Below are positions 7,657 to 14,247 of a DNA stretch of 14,247 nucleotides, in pieces. The position numbers and the translations under genes are program-made. The stretch's first letter is position 1; every line of letters starts with the position of its first letter. Below the pieces are notes generated by a model. It was not told the DNA's origin, ran no database searches, and worked only from the letters and a program-made list of their open reading frames with translations. Source of the DNA: Desulfobacterales bacterium (GTDB lineage Bacteria; Desulfobacterota; Desulfobacteria; Desulfobacterales; Desulfosalsimonadaceae); assembly GCA_029933295.1 (NCBI GenBank), contig JAOZOL010000038.1:1-14247 (forward strand), in the 5' to 3' direction.

Positions 7657-8496
7657 ATGTTTTCAAAGAAAACGATGGTGGTTGCGGGTGCGATTATTTT
7701 AATTGCGCTTAATGTTCTTGTCTTTTCATTTACCTATATTCGCAAGTCTTCTGTCGGCGATGCTGCCGCTCGCGCAACGTTATACCTCATTTCTCCCTTT
7801 CAGACCGCAGTTTCTGCTGTCATTGATTTTACGGATGACGTGTGGGAACATTATTTTTTTTTAATATCCGTGGCTCGTGAAAATGATGAATTAAAAAAAA
7901 AATTGGGCATTGCTGTAAAAAAAAATAATGAATGTAATGAAATTGCCCTTTCAAATGAACGTTTAAGAAAATATGTTAATTTAAAAAAGCAAAGTCCTTA
8001 TAATTTGCTTGCGGCAAAAGTCATTGCCAAAGATCCAGCCCCCTGGTTTAAAACCATGATAATCAACAAAGGGACTGAAGATGGCGTAATTAAAGGGCTG
8101 CCGGTTATGGTGCCTGAAGGGGTTGTAGGTTATGTAACAACCGCTTCTTCCGGATTTGCAAAAGTGCTTTTAATCATAGATCGCAACAGCTCCGTTGATG
8201 CCATGGTTCAAAGAAACCGTGCACGAGGCGTTGTGCAGGGTGATGCGCAAGGATTATGCAGATTTGATTATGCGCTACGCAAGCTCGATATCACCGTTGG
8301 TGATACGATTGTTTCCTCAGGGTTTGACGGGATATACCCAAAAGGCCTTCGGATCGGTTCGGTTTCAAAGGTGATACGCAGAAATTCCGGATTGTTTCAG
8401 GCTATTGAATTAACCCCGTTTGTTGATTTCAAAAAACTTGAAGAGGTGATGATTATATTAAATCCTTTGATCCATGATTTTGTGAGTAACCAATGA
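7657..8496 (+). CDS. mreC: Rod-shape-determining protein MreC
   Basis: MreC is a bitopic inner-membrane protein whose periplasmic part binds and activates PBP2 in the elongation complex. The 279-residue product has one N-terminal membrane helix (about residues 7-28), then a charged coiled coil (about 70-110, ENDELKKKLGIAVKKNNEC), then the double beta-barrel MreC core with INKGTEDGVIKGLPVMVPEG and the VLLIIDRNSSVDAMV segment. Only a weak ribosome-binding site is seen, so translation probably depends on mreB. Two long homopolymers lie in the coiled-coil coding part: ten A at 7893-7902 and nine A at 7917-7925. The reading frame stays intact through both. Confidence 0.94.
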   Translation: MFSKKTMVVAGAIILIALNVLVFSFTYIRKSSVGDAAARATLYLISPFQTAVSAVIDFTDDVWEHYFFLISVARENDELKKKLGIAVKKNNECNEIALSNERLRKYVNLKKQSPYNLLAAKVIAKDPAPWFKTMIINKGTEDGVIKGLPVMVPEGVVGYVTTASSGFAKVLLIIDRNSSVDAMVQRNRARGVVQGDAQGLCRFDYALRKLDITVGDTIVSSGFDGIYPKGLRIGSVSKVIRRNSGLFQAIELTPFVDFKKLEEVMIILNPLIHDFVSNQ

Positions 8497-9008
8497 GGTT
8501 ATTTATTTATTTTATCATTTCCGCGATGTTGATCAGCCTGCAAACAACAGTAATCCCGGCCTTGCCTTTTTTATTATCCTCCTATGACATGCTGATTCCT
8601 TTTATTGTCTACTTTACACTTTTCCGTCCTGCAACCGAAGGCCTGACAATAATTATCATTGCAGGTTTCGCCATGGATATGTTATCCGGCGCTCCTGCCG
8701 GTATTTATTTATTTATCTATACCTGGATTATTCTCCTGTTTAAAAGAGCAAAACTCTATTTTCATTTAAGGGATCCGGTGCTGTTCCAAATCGTCGTTGT
8801 AATCAGCATCCTGATTGAAAATATGATCTTTGGCCTTTATATTTCTTTTAAAACCATGTCATTTGAATTGTCTTTTCATGCTGCCCAAATCGTTTTGATT
8901 CAGCTGATATGGGTATTTTTAACAATTCCGTTTATATTTGTTATTTTTGATTACATCTTTGGTGCAATTGATAAATTGATCGCCGGCGGTTTAAGAAAAA
9001 GCCTTTAA
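8493..9008 (+). CDS. mreD: Rod-shape-determining membrane protein MreD
   Basis: The 171-residue protein is highly hydrophobic with about five predicted membrane helices, as expected for MreD, the integral membrane partner of MreC and PBP2. The segment FAMDMLSGAPAGIY matches the conserved aspartate-glycine motif between membrane helices in this family. Its ATG overlaps the mreC stop as ATGA, a sign of coupled translation. mrdA begins one base after its stop. Identification rests on topology, length, that motif and its place between mreC and mrdA, since MreD sequences diverge widely. Confidence 0.9.
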   Translation: MRLFIYFIISAMLISLQTTVIPALPFLLSSYDMLIPFIVYFTLFRPATEGLTIIIIAGFAMDMLSGAPAGIYLFIYTWIILLFKRAKLYFHLRDPVLFQIVVVISILIENMIFGLYISFKTMSFELSFHAAQIVLIQLIWVFLTIPFIFVIFDYIFGAIDKLIAGGLRKSL

Positions 9009-9009
9009 G

Positions 9010-10860
9010 ATGACCCCTAAAAAAAATATTCAAAGATATTTTCGAAGCGTTGATAATGAATGGTATCGGAAACGATTATTCGGTTTTATGCTTTGTGTAT
9101 TGTTTTTGTTTGGTATTTTATCTGCGCGCCTGTGCTATCTCCAGGTAATCAATGGTGATCGGTACAACCAGATGTCAAAGAACAATTGCATTCGCATTCA
9201 GCGTGTTAAGGCGATCAGGGGATTGATTTATGACCGTAACGGGAAACTGCTTGTGGAAAATCGTCCGTCATTTGATTTAAAAATTATTCCAAATGACGCA
9301 AAACCGTTTACACAAACATTCGCAAAATTATCTACTTACGCCCCGGCACTTGCGGAAAATATTAACAAAAAAAAACATGAAGACAAATGCGGATGCGGCA
9401 ATGGCTATAAACCGGTTTTACTTGAAAAAGACATCGGCCGCGACACCATGGCATCAATCTTGGCCCATCAATTTGATCTTTCCGGAATTGTAATAGATAC
9501 AATTGCCAGACGGCATTATATTTATGATCACCTTGCGTCGCATTTGATCGGATATCTGGGTGAAATAAACCTTTCCGAACTTAAAAGCGGGAACTATAAA
9601 TATAAAAGATGCGGCGATATGGTAGGTCGTTTCGGTGTTGAAAAAGTTTATGATGATTTTTTAAGCGGTGTGCCCGGAGGGCGGATTGTGCAGGTAAATG
9701 CAAACGGGCAGGTTGTGGATGTATTAGATACCGTCCTTCCTGAACCCGGGCATAATATTTTTTTAACTATTGATTATCATCTGCAGGTTATTGCCGAAAC
9801 CCTGTTAAATGAGAAGACAGGTGCCATTGTTGCCATGGATCCATCATCAGGCCAGGTCCTTGCAATGGCAAGCAGCCCCTCATTTAATCAAAACAGTTTT
9901 ATAAATGGGATTTCTTCACAACAATGGCATGATCTTGTCTCCGATCCTGATCTTCCCATGTTAAACAAGGTGGTTCAGGGTGAATATCCGCCGGCCTCTA
10001 CCTATAAAGTCGTTACAGCCATGGCAGCGCTGGAAGAAGGTATCATTGACGAAAATACCGCCTTTTATTGTCCCGGTTATTACAAATACGGCAATCGGAC
10101 ATTCGGCTGCTGGAAAAAACAGGGCCATGGAAATATGAATGTAACAGAAGCAATTGCCCAGTCCTGTGATGTTTTTTTTTATAATGTCGGGAAAAGGCTC
10201 GGCGTGGATCGAATTGCATGGTATGCAAAAAGCTGCGGGCTTGGTGCAAAAACCGGCCTCGATCTTAACCGGGAGGCCGATGGATTGATTCCTACAGCCG
10301 CCTGGAAGAAAAGAAAGACCGGAATTGCCTGGCAGGGGGGCGAGAACCTCTCCATTGCCATTGGCCAGGGATATAATCTGGTGACACCGCTGCAAATGCT
10401 GGTTTTATACGGAGCAATTGCAAATGGCGGTATTTTATATAAACCATTAATTTTAAAATCGATTAATACAGTTGAAGGTGATAAAATAACGACCGGCAGA
10501 AAAAAAATAATCGGTCACCTGCCGGTCAGCAAGCATAATCTGGAAATTATCCAAAAAGGGCTGTGGGGTGTTGTCAATAATAAACATGGAACCGCCCGAT
10601 GGCATGTTCATAATAAAGATGTTGATATCAGCGGCAAGACCGGGACCGCCCAGGTGGTTGGCCGAAAAACGGAAATGGATAATCAGCACAAAAAGGGAGG
10701 AGGCTCCTTTAAATCACATGGATGGTTTATTGGATACGGGCCGTCAGATCATCCAAAAATTGTTGTTTCAGTTCTGGTGGAACACGGCGAACACGGTTCC
10801 AGCTCAGCCGGTCCCATTGCCAGGGAAATGATTATTTCTTATTTAAAAAATATTGAATAA
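9010..10860 (+). CDS. mrdA: Penicillin-binding protein 2, class B transpeptidase of the elongasome
   Basis: PBP2 cross-links new peptidoglycan along the side wall with the glycosyltransferase RodA. The 616-residue product starts with a cytoplasmic segment and one membrane helix (about residues 22-43), then the pedestal domain (RGLIYDRNGKLLVENRPSFD and VGRFGVEKVYDDFLSG), then the transpeptidase domain. The active-site motifs are complete: Ser330-Thr-Tyr-Lys333, Ser385-Cys-Asp387 and Lys543-Thr-Gly545. The FGCW...GHG segment typical of PBP2 is also present, and length matches the family. A small Cys-Gly-Cys-Gly insertion (Cys127, Cys129) in the pedestal domain is unusual. The ribosome-binding site is weak, so coupling to mreD is likely. 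rodA does not follow; glnS does. Confidence 0.96.
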   Translation: MTPKKNIQRYFRSVDNEWYRKRLFGFMLCVLFLFGILSARLCYLQVINGDRYNQMSKNNCIRIQRVKAIRGLIYDRNGKLLVENRPSFDLKIIPNDAKPFTQTFAKLSTYAPALAENINKKKHEDKCGCGNGYKPVLLEKDIGRDTMASILAHQFDLSGIVIDTIARRHYIYDHLASHLIGYLGEINLSELKSGNYKYKRCGDMVGRFGVEKVYDDFLSGVPGGRIVQVNANGQVVDVLDTVLPEPGHNIFLTIDYHLQVIAETLLNEKTGAIVAMDPSSGQVLAMASSPSFNQNSFINGISSQQWHDLVSDPDLPMLNKVVQGEYPPASTYKVVTAMAALEEGIIDENTAFYCPGYYKYGNRTFGCWKKQGHGNMNVTEAIAQSCDVFFYNVGKRLGVDRIAWYAKSCGLGAKTGLDLNREADGLIPTAAWKKRKTGIAWQGGENLSIAIGQGYNLVTPLQMLVLYGAIANGGILYKPLILKSINTVEGDKITTGRKKIIGHLPVSKHNLEIIQKGLWGVVNNKHGTARWHVHNKDVDISGKTGTAQVVGRKTEMDNQHKKGGGSFKSHGWFIGYGPSDHPKIVVSVLVEHGEHGSSSAGPIAREMIISYLKNIE

Positions 10861-10885
10861 TATAAAACAAGGAGATCCATTTAAA

Positions 10886-12619
10886 ATGTCAGGTTCAAAA
10901 ACGAATAATAAAAATAAAACCCGGGAAGTTTCCATTCCTCCAAACTTTATACGTCAAATTATCAATGATGACATGAAGACAGGTAAATTTGACGGCCGTG
11001 TTGTTACCCGTTTTCCACCGGAACCCAACGGATATCTTCATATCGGCCATGCAAAATCAATCTGTTTGAATTTTGGTCTTTCAAGCGAATTTAATGGAAT
11101 CTGCCATTTAAGATTTGATGACACCAATCCGGAAAAAGAGGATGTGGAGTATGTGGAATCTATTAAAGAAGATGTTCGATGGTTGGGGTTTGACTGGCAG
11201 GAACATCTTTACTATACATCCGATTATTTTGAGCGGCTCTATGACTATGCCGTTACATTGATTAAACTGGGAAAAGCTTATGTTGACAGCTTAACGCCGG
11301 ATGAAATCAGGGAATATCGAGGGACCCTGACTGAGCCCGGCAAAAACAGCCCTTTCAGAAATCGTTCCATTGAAGAAAATCTGAATTTGTTTCAAAAAAT
11401 GAAAAATGGAGAAATGGAAGAGGGCGCATGTATATTACGCGCAAAAATTGATATGGCTGCGTCCAATATTATCATGAGAGATCCGGCACTTTACAGGATT
11501 TTAAAGCAGGAGCATCACCGGACTCACGATGCGTGGTGTATTTATCCCATGTATGATTTTGCACATTGTTTATCAGATTCCATTGAAGGGATAACGCATT
11601 CCAACTGCACACTTGAATTTAAAAACAACCGTGAACTCTATGATTGGATACTGAATACTCTTAATGTCTATCACCCGCAACAGATTGAATTTGCCCGATT
11701 GAATTTGTCATACACTGTTTTAAGCAAAAGGAAATTGATTGAACTGGTTGACGGCAATCATGTGACAGGCTGGGATGATCCGCGCATGCCTACGATTTCA
11801 GGACTACGACGGCGGGGATATACTCCTGATGCCATCAGAACTTTTTGCGAACGCATCGGTGTGGCAAAACGGGATAGCATGGTTGACATTGCTTTGCTTG
11901 AACACTGTATCCGTGAGGGTTTAAATAAAAAAGCACAACGGGTGATGGGAGTTTTGCGGCCCCTTCGCGTGGTCATTGAGAATTATCCGAAAGGGCAGAG
12001 CGAAATACTTTCAGCCATCAATAATCCGGAAGACAAAGCCATGGGAACCCGTGAGATTCCTTTTTCCAGGGTTTTATATATTGAACAGGATGATTTTATG
12101 GAAGACCCGCCGAAAAAATTTTTCCGGCTGGCCCCGGGACGGGAAGTCCGATTGAGATACGCTTATTTTATAACATGTACGGATGTAATTAAAGATGAAC
12201 AGGGAAAAATTTCCGAACTTCGCTGTACCTATGATCCTGAAACCAAAGGGGGAGATGCGCCGGACGGTAGAAAAGTTAAATCAACCCTGCACTGGGTGTC
12301 GGCCGATCATGCCATTGATGCCCAGGTGCGTTTGTTTGAAAATCTGTTTACAATGGAAAATCCAGGTGCAGAGGATGATTTTAAAACGTGTATAAATGAA
12401 AATTCCAGAAAAGTATTAACAGGATGCAAGATCGAACCAGAACTTTTAAATGCAGCACCCGGATTTCGATGCCAGTTTGAACGACTGGGGTATTTTTGTG
12501 TGGATCGCAAAGATTCAACCCCGGGCCATCTGGTGTTTAACCGGATTGTCACGCTCAGGGACATGTGGGCCAGGATCAAAAAATTACAGGCGCAGTCGAA
12601 AAAAAGCGGTAAGAAATAG
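10886..12619 (+). CDS. glnS: Glutaminyl-tRNA synthetase
   Basis: GlnRS attaches glutamine to tRNA-Gln using ATP. The 577-residue product has the class I catalytic core: PEPNGYLHIGHAKS with the HIGH motif at residues 52-55, RFDDTNPEKE, and the KMSKS equivalent VLSKRKL around Ser280-Lys281. These are followed by WDDPRMPTISGLRRRGY and the two C-terminal anticodon-binding barrels. The form RFPPEPNGYLHIGHAK separates it from the shorter bacterial GluRS. No GatB-like C-terminal extension is visible. The ATG at 10886 follows AAGGAG at 10869-10874; a TTG frame from 10853 overlapping mrdA is less likely. The 25-base gap from mrdA suggests co-transcription with the elongation genes. The gene implies direct charging of tRNA-Gln rather than sole reliance on the GatCAB amidation route. 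Confidence 0.97.
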   Translation: MSGSKTNNKNKTREVSIPPNFIRQIINDDMKTGKFDGRVVTRFPPEPNGYLHIGHAKSICLNFGLSSEFNGICHLRFDDTNPEKEDVEYVESIKEDVRWLGFDWQEHLYYTSDYFERLYDYAVTLIKLGKAYVDSLTPDEIREYRGTLTEPGKNSPFRNRSIEENLNLFQKMKNGEMEEGACILRAKIDMAASNIIMRDPALYRILKQEHHRTHDAWCIYPMYDFAHCLSDSIEGITHSNCTLEFKNNRELYDWILNTLNVYHPQQIEFARLNLSYTVLSKRKLIELVDGNHVTGWDDPRMPTISGLRRRGYTPDAIRTFCERIGVAKRDSMVDIALLEHCIREGLNKKAQRVMGVLRPLRVVIENYPKGQSEILSAINNPEDKAMGTREIPFSRVLYIEQDDFMEDPPKKFFRLAPGREVRLRYAYFITCTDVIKDEQGKISELRCTYDPETKGGDAPDGRKVKSTLHWVSADHAIDAQVRLFENLFTMENPGAEDDFKTCINENSRKVLTGCKIEPELLNAAPGFRCQFERLGYFCVDRKDSTPGHLVFNRIVTLRDMWARIKKLQAQSKKSGKK

Positions 12620-12633
12620 CTAAAATGTTTAAA

Positions 12634-12662
12634 TTGATTTGCCGATAAAAATAATATATATT
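12634..12662 (+). promoter_or_regulatory. Promoter candidate for the vapB-like gene
   Basis: TTGATT at 12634-12639 and TATATT at 12657-12662 are separated by 17 bases, each about two mismatches or fewer from the sigma70 consensus. The site lies about 50 bases before the vapB ATG in AT-rich DNA, where such matches arise easily by chance. Confidence 0.45.
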
Positions 12663-12670
12663 GATATATA
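12655..12670. promoter_or_regulatory. Palindromic operator candidate over the vapB promoter
   Basis: TATATAT-TG-ATATATA is a perfect inverted repeat with 7-base arms, overlapping the predicted -10 element. VapB-family antitoxins commonly bind palindromes at their own promoter and repress it, so autoregulation is plausible here. Simple AT repeats also form such palindromes by chance. Confidence 0.4.
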
Positions 12671-12711
12671 GCATTTAAAGTATTTAAGACAAAAATAAAA
12701 AGGAGCAGCCA

Positions 12712-12948
12712 ATGGAAACCGTGGCGAAGTTATTTAAAAACGGGCGTTCCCAGGCCGTCCGGCTGCCGAAGGCATTCAGATTCAAAGGGGATGCGGTTAA
12801 AATCAAAAAAGACGGTAATAAAGTTATTTTAGAACCCATGGTCAAAACGCAATGGCCTGACGGATTCTGGAAAATATTTGCCTCTGATCCTGATTTTGAG
12901 GTCCCCCGTCCCTTGTCGTCAAAACCGGTTGATCTGGATAAACTCTGA
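12712..12948 (+). CDS. vapB: Orphan VapB-type antitoxin (AbrB/MazE swapped-hairpin family)
   Basis: The 78-residue product follows the VapB pattern closely. The N-terminal DNA-binding swapped-hairpin is AKLFKNGRSQAVRLPKAFRF (residues 5-24), followed by KIKKDGNKVILEPM. A C-terminal tail with WPDGFWKIFASDPDFEVPR would normally wrap into the groove of a PIN-domain VapC toxin. AGGAG seven bases upstream supports the ATG. VapB normally neutralises the VapC ribonuclease encoded directly downstream. Here no PIN-domain gene follows; only about 50 bases remain before the convergent DUF362 gene. It is therefore a solitary antitoxin, possibly kept as a repressor or a remnant. It has its own promoter and palindrome and is not tightly linked to glnS. 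Confidence 0.88.
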   Translation: METVAKLFKNGRSQAVRLPKAFRFKGDAVKIKKDGNKVILEPMVKTQWPDGFWKIFASDPDFEVPRPLSSKPVDLDKL

Positions 12949-12950
12949 TC

Positions 12951-12998
12951 ATGCTGCAAACGTGTTGATGGATTAATTGTAGAAGATTGGGTGGTGGA
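12951..12998 (+). pseudogene. Possible remnant of the vapC toxin start
   Basis: Two bases after the vapB stop, an ATG opens the frame M-L-Q-T-C-stop. Shifting by one base at 12962 gives V-L-M-D and then a stop, followed after a further shift by N-C. VapC toxins usually start with a pattern like MLxYxLDTNI, in which the Asp is the first metal ligand of the PIN site. The scraps MLQ, VLMD and N match it in order if small deletions are allowed. The stretch ends where the DUF362 gene stops. The match is too short to be statistically convincing. Confidence 0.25.
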
Positions 12999-14105
12999 TT
13001 AAACGGAGATTAATTCATACTCCCTCGCCCCAAGCCCCAGTTGCTCCGCATATTCCAGCTGATATTCCCATTCAATATAAGGATAAACCCCTTTGAATTT
13101 ATCTTCACCGGGGCCGGTATTGGTCTTCAAGCACGTATGGGCCAGGGCAGGTTCCTTATTGACAAGGTCAACGCTGGCCTGATCAATGGCAACCGGGTCG
13201 GTTGAGGCAACCACTCCAATATCACGAACAATGGCCGCATCATTATAGGGAAGACAGTCACAGGCAGGCGAAACATTATTGATAAAGTTAATAAACAACG
13301 ATTTATCCTTTTTTGTTTTCAACACGCCTGATGCATATTCCACCATTTTTTCTAAAAAAACAGGAACAGACTGGTCCCATTGAATTTGAACCGCCTCGTT
13401 TGCGCAGATGATTATACATTCACCGCATCCGATGCATTTTTCAGGATTGATTTCCGCCTTTTTTTCTTTTAGAGATATCGCTTTTTGCGCGCAGTGGAGC
13501 ACACATTCACCGCATCCGATGCATTTTTTCTTTTTTATTTTCGGTGCCACATTCGCATGCTGATCCATTTTCCCCCGTCTTGACGCACATCCCATGCCGA
13601 TGTTTTTAATTGCTCCGCCATAGCCTGCCAGTTCGTGTCCTTTAAAATGCGCAACAGAGACAAGTGCATCCGCGTTTATGACTTCAGAACCTATATAAAC
13701 TTTTTTAAAATTTTTTTGGTTTATGGCAACGCTGGTTTCACTGCGTCCCCTGAGTCCGTCTGCAATAACAAGCGGCGCTTCGACAACCGGGTACGCAAAA
13801 CCGTTGCCGATCGCAGTAATCAAATGGTGGGGCGCATCTCCACGGGTGCCTGCATACAAAGTGTTCGCATCAGTCAGAAAAGGAGAGGCCCCGGCAGATT
13901 TAATGCATTGAACAACCTGGCGGATATGGACAGGGCGGATAAAAGCCGTGTTCCCGAGTTCACCGAAATGCAATTTGATTGCCACCAGGTCTCTTTTTTT
14001 GACGCATTGGTTTAAACCCGATGCGTTAATTAATTTTATAAGTTTTGATGCAAAATTTTCCTTGTATGTTGCCCGAAAATCAATGAAAAAAACCTGGCTT
14101 GACAT
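12999..14105 (-). CDS. DUF362-domain protein with two [4Fe-4S] ferredoxin motifs
   Basis: The 368-residue product has an N-terminal DUF362 region (VAIKLHFGELGNTAFIRP, FLTDANTLYAG, ALVSVAHFKGHELAGYGGAI, IKNIGMGCASRRGK). An inserted double-cluster ferredoxin domain follows, then the DUF362 C-terminus with STDPVAIDQASVDLV. The cluster ligands are Cys195, 198, 201, 205 and Cys224, 227, 230, 234, both as CxxCxxCxxxC followed by Ala instead of the usual Pro. Such proteins are common in anaerobes, are presumed cytoplasmic iron-sulfur proteins, and have no firmly established reaction. GGGAGG five bases before the ATG supports the start. There is no signal peptide. The gene is convergent with vapB, with 50 bases between them and no evident terminator hairpin. 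Confidence 0.92.
   Translation of the reverse strand: MSSQVFFIDFRATYKENFASKLIKLINASGLNQCVKKRDLVAIKLHFGELGNTAFIRPVHIRQVVQCIKSAGASPFLTDANTLYAGTRGDAPHHLITAIGNGFAYPVVEAPLVIADGLRGRSETSVAINQKNFKKVYIGSEVINADALVSVAHFKGHELAGYGGAIKNIGMGCASRRGKMDQHANVAPKIKKKKCIGCGECVLHCAQKAISLKEKKAEINPEKCIGCGECIIICANEAVQIQWDQSVPVFLEKMVEYASGVLKTKKDKSLFINFINNVSPACDCLPYNDAAIVRDIGVVASTDPVAIDQASVDLVNKEPALAHTCLKTNTGPGEDKFKGVYPYIEWEYQLEYAEQLGLGAREYELISV
13416..13528. repeat. Exact 26-bp direct repeat encoding the two iron-sulfur motifs
   Basis: The same 26 bases occur at 13416-13441 and 13503-13528, 87 bases (29 codons) apart. On the coding strand each specifies the KCIGCGEC core of a ferredoxin motif. Identity extends to third codon positions, so it is more than protein-level conservation. 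Confidence 0.85.
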
Positions 14106-14135
14106 GAGACCCTCCCATTGCGAAAATTATTCGAT

Positions 14136-14153
14136 TTTGTTTTAAAAAACAAA
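14136..14153. promoter_or_regulatory. Palindrome upstream of the DUF362 gene
   Basis: TTTGTTTT-AA-AAAACAAA has 8-base perfect arms and lies about 30 bases before the DUF362 start. It may be a regulator site or a chance AT-rich symmetry. The rest of 14106-14247 has stops in all minus-strand frames near the right edge and no recognisable gene. Confidence 0.3.
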
Positions 14154-14247
14154 TATCATAAGTTCAACGGGTATCAAAGAAGAATATCGGTGGAGCACTA
14201 ATCAGCGTATTCAATTTTTAATCAGTAAAAGAGTCTATTTAATTTAT

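Noticed and set aside
12684..12959. Minus-strand 91-residue frame opposite vapB as a hidden toxin gene
   Set aside because: It is antisense to a clear VapB coding region, has no PIN-domain motif and lacks a ribosome-binding site of note.

Overview
The window looks like ordinary chromosomal DNA from a Gram-negative, probably anaerobic bacterium. The protein sequences, the moderately AT-rich DNA and the DUF362 double-cluster ferredoxin protein suggest Desulfobacterota, most likely Desulfobacterales. That assignment is recognition from memory, not a database result. The content is mainly housekeeping (glycolysis, CTP synthesis, cell-wall elongation, tRNA charging) with a small accessory patch at the right end.

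Layout. Positions 1-406 (minus strand) carry the 5' part of an unrecognised gene with an apparent winged-helix N-terminus and a charged coiled-coil tail. It diverges from a plus-strand series that starts at a good sigma70-like promoter (544-572). The series runs: enolase (eno), a secreted LolA-like protein, CTP synthase (pyrG), an LD-carboxypeptidase (ldcA-like), a beta-lactamase-fold serine hydrolase, a gap of about 130 bp, then mreB, mreC, mreD, the class B transpeptidase PBP2 (mrdA) and glutaminyl-tRNA synthetase (glnS). Gaps from eno to the hydrolase and from mreB to glnS are between -4 and +26 bases, so these are probably one or two operons. After glnS comes a solo VapB-type antitoxin gene with its own promoter and palindromic operator candidate, but no intact toxin gene. 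A convergent minus-strand gene for a DUF362 protein with two [4Fe-4S] motifs follows. The last ~140 bases are non-coding as far as can be seen.

How the genes relate. MreB, MreC, MreD and PBP2 are the core of the Rod elongation complex. LdcA and the serine hydrolase could trim or recycle peptidoglycan peptides beside it, so the centre of the window reads as a cell-wall growth and turnover block. The usual last member of the cluster, rodA, is not here; glnS occupies that place.

I found no CRISPR array, transposon, prophage, rRNA or tRNA gene, and no convincing new defence or biosynthetic system. The points most worth a second look are the orphan antitoxin with a possible vapC scar, the missing rodA, the 26-bp exact repeat encoding both ferredoxin motifs, and the partial gene at the left edge.
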